A stretch of DNA of 13,210 nucleotides. Origin: an uncultured Erysipelotrichaceae bacterium. Its GTDB lineage: Bacteria > Bacillota_I > Bacilli_A > Erysipelotrichales > Coprobacillaceae. The position numbers and the translations under genes were made by a program. The stretch is taken from the NCBI GenBank assembly GCA_900544435.1, contig UQVG01000027.1:1-13210 (forward strand). Reading direction: 5' to 3'. The notes beneath the pieces were generated by a model. It had not been told where the DNA came from, searched no databases, and saw only the letters and a program-made list of their open reading frames with translations. Positions 7,917 through 13,210 of this stretch are shown one piece after another (position 1 is the stretch's first letter; every line of letters begins with the position of its first letter).

Positions 7917-7958
7917 AAAAGAGGGCAATTGCTATAAAATGCAAATTGGTCTCTTTTA
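7917..7958 (+). terminator. Terminator after the zinc-ribbon genes
   Basis: AAAAGAG (7917-7923) pairs with CTCTTTT (7951-7957), and an inner CAATT/AATTG stem extends it past a two-base mismatch. A run of eight A precedes the left arm, so on the opposite strand it would also end in a T run. It is a weaker design than the other terminators in the window. Confidence 0.65.
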
Positions 7959-8001
7959 TGTATATAAAGAAATATTAACATCATTAGTGAATGTATAACG
8001 T

Positions 8002-8157
8002 ATGCATATACAAAGTATCTCATTTGGAGTAAATATCAATTCTGATATGACATCACCATCAGGATATACTATGATGTTTAATTACGATATAGGTGTAATG
8101 TTATCTATTTTATCTGCTGGAGCTTTTGTAGGAATTAAGAAGTATAAAAATATTTAA
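8002..8157 (+). pseudogene. Probable remnant: membrane-anchoring tail of a lost surface protein
   Basis: A 51-codon frame ends in 'NYDIGVMLSILSAGAFVGIK' followed by KYKNI. That is a hydrophobic helix followed by a short basic tail, the shape found at the C-terminus of sortase-anchored Gram-positive proteins. No LPxTG-type motif survives. The nearest equivalent position reads 'TSPSGYTMM'. There is no ribosome binding site before the ATG at 8002, and a stop codon lies two codons upstream. A good terminator starts nine bases after the stop, as expected for the true 3' end of a gene. I therefore read it as the surviving end of a deleted surface-protein gene. A genuine single-pass membrane microprotein is a less likely alternative. 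Confidence 0.45.
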
Positions 8158-8165
8158 AATTTTAG

Positions 8166-8198
8166 AAGAAGAAAGTCAGTTTAGATTTTCTTCTTTTT
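8166..8198 (+). terminator. Rho-independent terminator after the surface-protein remnant
   Basis: GAAGAAAGTC (8168-8177) pairs with GATTTTCTTC (8184-8193) with one G-U pair around a six-base loop, followed by five T. Two further A-T pairs can extend the base of the stem. Confidence 0.8.
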
Positions 8199-8260
8199 AA
8201 TAAATAAAATAACATCATCGTGATAAAAAAATATCGATTTATAAAATTACGTTAAAGACA

Positions 8261-8289
8261 TTGACTTTAGTAAAAAAAAAGTCTAACAT
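8261..8289 (+). promoter_or_regulatory. Promoter of the leu-ilv operon
   Basis: TTGACT (8261-8266) and TAACAT (8284-8289) are spaced by 17 bp. The -35 box matches five of six consensus bases and the -10 keeps the TAnnnT core. Transcription would start near 8296, shortly before the conserved T-box leader elements, which is the expected arrangement. Confidence 0.7.
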
Positions 8290-8296
8290 TACAAGT

Positions 8297-8594
8297 AACC
8301 ATAAAATAAATACTTCGATAGGAACTAGTAAGTACTATTTCAAGGCGTAGAGAAATTCTGGTTGGTGGAAAGAATTGTTTGAGTAATACTGAACTCATCC
8401 TTGAGTGGAGCGCTGAACTTAAGTAGGTGGCTACGGTATGCAACCGTTATTTTGCAAGAGTATGAACTATTATGTAGCGTACTTAGCGAGGTGGATAAAG
8501 TGATTTATTCACAAATTGAGGTGGAACCACGAAGTAATATAACTCTCGTCCTCAAAATGGCCGGATTGGCTATTTTGAGACGGGAGTTTTTTTT
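8297..8594 (+). ncRNA. T-box leader, probable leucine (CUC) specifier
   Basis: The diagnostic T-box sequence AGGTGGAACCACG lies at 8519-8531. Stem I signatures come before it: the GA-rich/AGTA element (about 8316-8330), the distal loop GGTTGGTGGAA (8360-8370), and GAACTCATCC followed by TGAGTGGAGCGCTGAAC (8391-8418). In the standard alignment the specifier codon follows GAA, giving CTC at 8394-8396, a leucine codon and the same specifier as in the Bacillus subtilis ilv-leu leader. Uncharged tRNA-Leu should pair with the specifier and, through its CCA end, with UGG at 8522-8524. This stabilises an antiterminator in which GAGG (8518-8521) pairs with CCTC (8550-8553), allowing transcription of leuA and the genes after it. 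The exact 5' end is inferred from the promoter. Confidence 0.93.
8541..8594 (+). terminator. T-box-controlled intrinsic terminator (attenuator)
   Basis: AACTCTCGTC plus CTCAAAATGGCC (8541-8562) pairs with TGGCTATTTTGAGACGGGAGTT (about 8567-8588), giving a long hairpin followed by eight T. Its left arm contains the bases that pair with the T-box in the antiterminator, so the two structures exclude each other. Confidence 0.92.
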
Positions 8595-8617
8595 ATAGTA
8601 TTAAGGAGGAAATGGAA

Positions 8618-10294
8618 ATGAATTACGAAAAGTACAAGAGATTTGAAACAATTAAATTAAAAGACCGTACTTGGCCTGATAAAACAATTGAAAAAGCACC
8701 AATTTGGTGTTCAGTTGATTTAAGAGATGGAAATCAAGCTTTGATCACACCAATGAAAATAGAGGAAAAAGTGGAAATGTTCCAACTTTTAGTAGACTTA
8801 GGATTTAAAGAAATTGAAGTAGGTTTTCCTTCTTCAAGTCAAATTGAGTATGATTTCTTAAGATTATTAATTGAAGAAAATTTAATTCCTGATGATGTGA
8901 CTGTTCAAGTATTAACTCAAGCAAGAGAACATTTAATTAGAAAAACATTTGAATCATTAAAAGGATTAGATAAAGCTATCGTCCATGTTTACAATTCAAC
9001 TTCTATTTTACAAAGAGACGTTGTCTTTAACAAAGATAAAGATGAAATTAAACAAATTGCAATTGATGGTGTTCAATTAGTAAAAGACTTATCAAAAGAA
9101 TTTGAAGGAAAAGTGATTCTTGAATATTCACCAGAAAGTTTTACAGGAACTGAAGTTGATTATGCAATGGAAGTATGTGAAGCTGTTATGGATGTATGGG
9201 GAGCAAGTAAAGATAATAAAGTAATTATCAATTTACCTTCAACAGTAGAAATGGATACACCAAATGTTTATGCTGATCAAATCGAATGGATGTGTCGTAA
9301 CTTCAAAGACCGTGAAAGAGTCATTGTTTCTGTTCATCCTCATAATGATAGAGGTTGTGGAATTGCTTCAACTGAACTTGCTTTATTAGCGGGTGCTGAT
9401 CGTGTTGAAGGAACATTATTTGGTAATGGTGAAAGAACAGGAAATGTTGATGTTGTGACTGTTGCTTTAAATATGTTTACACATGGTGTAGACCCTCAAT
9501 TAGAATTAGGAAGTATTAATGATATTAAACATGTTTATGAAAAATGTACAAAAATGGATATTCCACCAAGACATCCATATGTTGGACAACTTGTCTTTAC
9601 AGCATTCTCTGGAAGTCATCAAGATGCAATCAATAAAGGAATGCATGCTTTAAGAGAAAGAAATTCAAAAATGTGGGAAGTTCCATATTTACCAATTGAT
9701 CCAAGTGATTTAGGTAGACAATATGAACCAATTGTTCGTATTAATTCACAATCTGGTAAAGGTGGGGTTGCTTATGTTATGGAAAGCATGTATGGTTATC
9801 ATTTACCAAAAGGATTACAAGTAAATTTTGCAAAAGTGATTCAAGATATTTCTGAAGAAGAAGGGGAAGTTTCTCCAGAAAGAGTTTATGATACATTTAT
9901 TGAACAATATGTAGATATTAAAGAACCATATGAATTTATTAAACAAAAATTAATTGATATTTCTGAAGATGATTCTGAATTTGAAAGAAAAGCAGAAATT
10001 ACATTAAAAGATCATGGTGAAGTAAGAACAATTGTTGGTTATGGTAATGGACCAATTGATGCTGTTAAAGATGCATTTAACGAAAATGGCTTTGTTTATA
10101 CACATTTCTTAGATTATAGTGAACATTCATTATCATCAGGATCAAGTTCTAAAGCTGCTGCTTATGTTTATTTAAGAGTTAAAGGAAGTGCTGTTCAAGA
10201 ATATGGAGTAGGGGTACATCCAAATATTACAACAGCAACAATTAAAGCTATTATTTCAGCTATGAACAGAATTCATAAACAATTAAAAAAATAG
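8618..10294 (+). CDS. leuA: 2-isopropylmalate synthase, long (type 2) LeuA
   Basis: LeuA condenses acetyl-CoA with 2-oxoisovalerate to 2-isopropylmalate, the first committed step of leucine synthesis. The 558-residue product shows the HMGL-like catalytic barrel with DLRDGNQ (34-40, metal-binding Asp) and HPHND (240-244), plus the GNGERTGN signature (E272). A linker/dimer region and a C-terminal LeuA regulatory domain (about 430-558) follow. In this family the regulatory domain mediates leucine feedback. The length and the 'DLRDGNQALITPM' motif fit the type 2 subgroup. The start at 8618 is preferred over an ATG at 8612: AAGGAGG (8603-8609) lies eight bases before 8618 but only two before 8612. 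The gene follows the leucine T-box and is the first gene of the operon. Confidence 0.95.
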   Translation: MNYEKYKRFETIKLKDRTWPDKTIEKAPIWCSVDLRDGNQALITPMKIEEKVEMFQLLVDLGFKEIEVGFPSSSQIEYDFLRLLIEENLIPDDVTVQVLTQAREHLIRKTFESLKGLDKAIVHVYNSTSILQRDVVFNKDKDEIKQIAIDGVQLVKDLSKEFEGKVILEYSPESFTGTEVDYAMEVCEAVMDVWGASKDNKVIINLPSTVEMDTPNVYADQIEWMCRNFKDRERVIVSVHPHNDRGCGIASTELALLAGADRVEGTLFGNGERTGNVDVVTVALNMFTHGVDPQLELGSINDIKHVYEKCTKMDIPPRHPYVGQLVFTAFSGSHQDAINKGMHALRERNSKMWEVPYLPIDPSDLGRQYEPIVRINSQSGKGGVAYVMESMYGYHLPKGLQVNFAKVIQDISEEEGEVSPERVYDTFIEQYVDIKEPYEFIKQKLIDISEDDSEFERKAEITLKDHGEVRTIVGYGNGPIDAVKDAFNENGFVYTHFLDYSEHSLSSGSSSKAAAYVYLRVKGSAVQEYGVGVHPNITTATIKAIISAMNRIHKQLKK

Positions 10295-10307
10295 GGAGGA
10301 TTAAAAC

Positions 10308-11827
<1,520 letters not shown>

Positions 11828-11828
11828 T

Positions 11829-11891
11829 CAACACACTTTAGTGTGTTGTCATTGGAAAGTCGTGACTTTCTAATGACAACCTACTAAGGTT
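11829..11891 (+). other. Intergenic hairpins between ilvC and leuC, mutually exclusive
   Basis: CAACACAC (11829-11836) pairs perfectly with GTGTGTTG (11841-11848). A longer stem, GTTGTCATTGGAAAGTC (11845-11861) with GACTTTCTAATGACAAC (11864-11880), has only one G-U pair and shares GTTG with the first. A small third stem, AACCT/AGGTT (11878-11891), overlaps the second. No T run follows, so this is not a simple terminator. mRNA processing, 3'-end protection of the upstream message, or control of leuC translation are possible. Confidence 0.75.
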
Positions 11892-11915
11892 AAAAATGAA
11901 GGGGGAATTTAAAAA

Positions 11916-13190
11916 ATGGCAATGACAATGACACAAAAGATCTTAGCAAAACATGCGGGATTAGATCATGTTGAAGCGGGACAATTAATTGAAGCAAAAT
12001 TGGATGTTGTAATGGCAAATGATATTACAGGGCCTATGGCATTACCAATTTTTGATAAAATGGCAGATAAAGTCTTTGATAAAGATAAAGTGGTTTTAGT
12101 GCCAGATCACTTTACACCAAATAAAGATATTAAATCTGCAGAAAACTCAAAAGCAATCTTAGATTTTACAAACAAACAATGTTTAACACATCGTATGGAA
12201 CAAGGTAAATGTGGTGTGGAACATGCAATCTTACCAGAAAAAGGAATTGTTGTGGCTGGTGAATGTATTATTGGGGCAGACAGTCATACATGTACTTATG
12301 GAGCATTAGGCGCTTTTTCTACAGGTGTAGGAACAACTGATATTGCAACTGGAATGGCTACTGGTGAGTTATGGTTTAAAGTACCAAGTGCTATCAAATT
12401 TGTAATTACTGGTAAACCAAGTGAATATGTTAGTGGGAAAGATGTTATTTTACATATTATTGATAAAATTGGTGTTGATGGTGCTTTATATAAATCAATG
12501 GAATTTGTTGGAGACGGTATTCAATATTTAACAATGGATGATCGTTTTACAATTTGTAATATGGCAATTGAAGCAGGAGCTAAAAATGGTATTTTCCCTG
12601 TTGATGATCAAGCAATTGCTTATATTGAAAAACATTCTAAAAAACCATATGAAATCTTTGAAGCAGATGAAGATGCTGTTTATGAACAAGTGATTGAAAT
12701 CAATTTAAGTGAAGTAAGACCAACTGTAGCATTTCCTCATTTACCAGGAAATGGTCATACAATTGATGAAATTGAAGAAATGGATAAAATCTATATTGAT
12801 CAAGTGGTTATTGGATCTTGTACAAATGGACGTTTATCTGATTTAGAAAAAGCAGCTGCTATTTTAAAAGGTAAAAAAGTAGCAGATAATGTACGTGTAA
12901 TGGTTGTACCAGCAACACAAAAAATCTTCTTACAATGTATTCAAAAAGGTTTAGCTGAAATCTTTGTAGAAGCTGGATGTGCTTTTAATACACCAAGTTG
13001 TGGACCATGTATGGGTGGTCATATGGGTGTTATGGCTAAAGGTGAAAAATGTGTTTCAACAACAAACCGTAACTTCGTAGGACGTATGGGAGATACAGAA
13101 GCACTTATTTATTTAGCTTCTCCGCAAGTAGCTGCAGCAAGTGCGATTGCTGGATATATCGCAAATCCTGAAAAGGTAGGTAAAGAATAA
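11916..13190 (+). CDS. leuC: 3-isopropylmalate dehydratase large subunit
   Basis: LeuC with LeuD isomerises 2-isopropylmalate to 3-isopropylmalate through a [4Fe-4S] cluster of the aconitase type. The 424-residue product is the shorter LeuC form common in Firmicutes and archaea, compared with about 466 residues in enterobacteria. Cluster ligands are visible at C302 (VIGSCTNGR), C362 and C365 (PSCGPCMGG). The substrate/cluster motif [13 protein letters not shown] is intact. The start follows a strong GAAGGGGG site about ten bases upstream. The gene is separated from ilvC by 88 bp of hairpin-forming sequence. Its stop codon overlaps the next start (TAATG), typical of translational coupling with the partner subunit. 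Confidence 0.95.
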   Translation: MAMTMTQKILAKHAGLDHVEAGQLIEAKLDVVMANDITGPMALPIFDKMADKVFDKDKVVLVPDHFTPNKDIKSAENSKAILDFTNKQCLTHRMEQGKCGVEHAILPEKGIVVAGECIIGADSHTCTYGALGAFSTGVGTTDIATGMATGELWFKVPSAIKFVITGKPSEYVSGKDVILHIIDKIGVDGALYKSMEFVGDGIQYLTMDDRFTICNMAIEAGAKNGIFPVDDQAIAYIEKHSKKPYEIFEADEDAVYEQVIEINLSEVRPTVAFPHLPGNGHTIDEIEEMDKIYIDQVVIGSCTNGRLSDLEKAAAILKGKKVADNVRVMVVPATQKIFLQCIQKGLAEIFVEAGCAFNTPSCGPCMGGHMGVMAKGEKCVSTTNRNFVGRMGDTEALIYLASPQVAAASAIAGYIANPEKVGKE

Positions 13191-13210
13191 TGAAAATTTA
13201 TAAATATAAA
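13190..13210 (+). CDS. leuD: Start of probable 3-isopropylmalate dehydratase small subunit (partial)
   Basis: Only seven codons (MKIYKYK) are present before the window ends. The ATG overlaps the leuC stop codon by one base. LeuD almost always follows LeuC and often begins with a similar lysine/tyrosine-rich strand, so the assignment rests on position and a very short match. Confidence 0.65.

Noticed and set aside
7673..8023. A 116-codon open frame on the - strand
   Set aside because: It runs antisense across two zinc-ribbon genes and a terminator. The product is a low-complexity S/I/F/Y-rich sequence typical of the reverse strand of AT-rich coding DNA.
8401..8598. A 65-codon open frame upstream of leuA on the + strand
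   Set aside because: It lies wholly inside the T-box leader and terminator, has no ribosome binding site, and its sequence is explained by conserved RNA elements.
8612..8617. ATG at 8612 as the leuA start
   Set aside because: It is only two bases from the AAGGAGG site. The ATG at 8618 has the normal eight-base spacing.

Overview
The window is AT-rich DNA with strong AAGGAGG-type ribosome binding sites, Rho-independent terminators, a T-box leader and a Gram-positive wall-anchored surface enzyme. Together these point to a low-GC Firmicute. The style of the surface protein (many carbohydrate-binding modules, GH20, FIVAR repeats) suggests a gut-dwelling Erysipelotrichia or Clostridia-like bacterium. 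That placement is inference, because no rRNA or marker gene is present. All supported genes lie on the + strand.

Region 1 (1-6925) concerns host-glycan use. A MurR/RpiR-type regulator (8-850) ends in a clear terminator. It is followed by one 1945-residue secreted protein (1010-6847). This protein carries an endonuclease/exonuclease/phosphatase (EEP) domain, two nearly identical tandem F5/8-type C (CBM32-like) modules, a GH20 beta-hexosaminidase domain with its D-E catalytic pair, a LamG-like module, a third F5/8 module, FIVAR-like helical repeats and a C-terminal anchor of sortase type with a non-canonical motif (TTKTG). Two terminators in a row close it.

Region 2 (6926-8198) is a small accessory patch. 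It holds an unrecognised 156-residue protein, a zinc-ribbon relic interrupted by stop codons, two intact zinc-ribbon microproteins (48 and 42 aa) and a terminator. After these comes a 51-codon piece resembling the membrane-anchoring tail of a lost surface protein, with its own terminator.

Region 3 (8199-13210) is a branched-chain amino acid operon. A sigma-A-type promoter drives a T-box leader with a probable CUC (leucine) specifier codon, followed by leuA (long type with C-terminal regulatory domain), ilvN, ilvC, leuC and the first seven codons of a probable leuD. The leader should allow readthrough when uncharged tRNA-Leu accumulates. LeuA and IlvN add likely protein-level feedback by leucine and valine. 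The acetolactate synthase catalytic subunit (ilvB) is absent from this run. An intergenic segment between ilvC and leuC can form mutually exclusive RNA hairpins.

I found no CRISPR array, tRNA, rRNA or intact mobile element. The most noteworthy items are the EEP-GH20 fusion enzyme, the zinc-ribbon microprotein patch with its decayed member, the surface-protein tail relic, the competing hairpins in the operon, and an unusual cofactor-loop sequence in IlvC.
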